This document shows, piece after piece, positions 5,459 through 5,628 of a stretch of 5,628 nt of DNA. This DNA comes from Methanosarcinales archaeon (GTDB lineage: Archaea > Halobacteriota > Methanosarcinia > Methanosarcinales > EX4572-44), in assembly GCA_004212095.1 (NCBI GenBank), contig RXIJ01000110.1:1-5628 (forward strand), in the 5' to 3' direction. Below the pieces are notes generated by a model that was not told where the DNA came from, searched no databases, and was given only the letters and a program-made list of their open reading frames with translations. The first letter of the stretch is position 1; each line of letters starts with the position of its first letter. The position numbers and the translations under genes are program-made.

Positions 5459-5628
5459 TTAGAGCAGTTCTTCTTCCCGATCCTTTGCCACTTTCTCTTT
5501 ATCCCACTTCGTGTATACCTCATCAGCTTCTGCTATATCTGAGGTTGACCAGAGATCCATAAGCTTACCGGTCTCAGTATCATCTTCAACCTCGCCCTGA
5601 AGTCCATACTCGGTATCCATTGTTGTTA
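5459..5628 (-). CDS. C-terminal end of a small acidic protein upstream of the Vps4-like ATPase (partial)
   Basis: The frame is open from the right edge to TAA at 5461-5459 and gives 55 residues. The first part is acidic (GEVEDDTETGKLMDLW) and the end is strongly charged and helix-forming (VYTKWDKEKVAKDREEELL). A Met codon at 5620-5618 lies only two codons from the edge, so it could be the true start of a 53-residue protein, but no ribosome binding site is visible in the few bases left. With a gap of 8 bases to the ATPase start it is almost certainly in the same operon. ESCRT-III-like (Snf7) proteins often neighbour such ATPases and end in acidic helices, but I see neither a clear MIM1 nor a proline-type MIM2 motif, so partner status is only inference. 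Confidence 0.65.
   Translation of the reverse strand, partial: TTMDTEYGLQGEVEDDTETGKLMDLWSTSDIAEADEVYTKWDKEKVAKDREEELL

Overview
The window looks like a chromosomal segment of a euryarchaeon, most likely a methanogen or methanotroph relative of the Methanosarcinales. The evidence is an archaeal-type S-adenosylmethionine synthetase whose residues closely follow the Methanosarcina form as I recall it, an archaeal glnK-amt pair, TATA-type promoters with a very short leader, GGTGAT/GGAGG-type ribosome binding sites, and an archaeal MIT-domain AAA ATPase of the Vps4 type. The genus cannot be fixed from the sequence alone.

Layout: (1) 1-152, + strand: the end of a gene entering from the left, unrecognised. 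(2) 153-457: a regulatory region with palindromes and a strong TATA box. (3) 458-2023, + strand: glnK (PII protein) and amt (ammonium transporter), an ammonium uptake operon. (4) 2024-2205: a short convergent intergenic stretch. (5) 2206-3341, - strand: archaeal mat, broken by a short internal deletion that shifts the frame. (6) 3342-3950: an AT-rich stretch with no intact gene but two degenerate coding remnants on the - strand. (7) 3951-4160, - strand: a small AbrB/VapB-type DNA-binding protein with a palindromic candidate operator. (8) 4248-5450, - strand: a MIT-AAA ATPase (Vps4/CdvC-like), preceded almost without gap by the 3' end of a small acidic reading frame that runs off the right edge (5459-5628).

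How the parts work: GlnK should gate Amt according to nitrogen status, but this GlnK lacks several residues usual in the family (the Tyr51 position, and the Arg38 and Arg103 positions of E. coli PII) and has a three-residue insertion in the B-loop. The Vps4-like ATPase and its upstream neighbour probably form one transcription unit and may belong to an ESCRT-like membrane-remodelling system, although no ESCRT-III protein can be shown here. The AbrB-like gene resembles an orphan antitoxin: the next start codon behind it, with a good GGAGG site, opens a frame that stops after nine codons. The two points most worth checking are the roughly 64-base deletion in mat, normally an essential single-copy gene, and the divergent GlnK.
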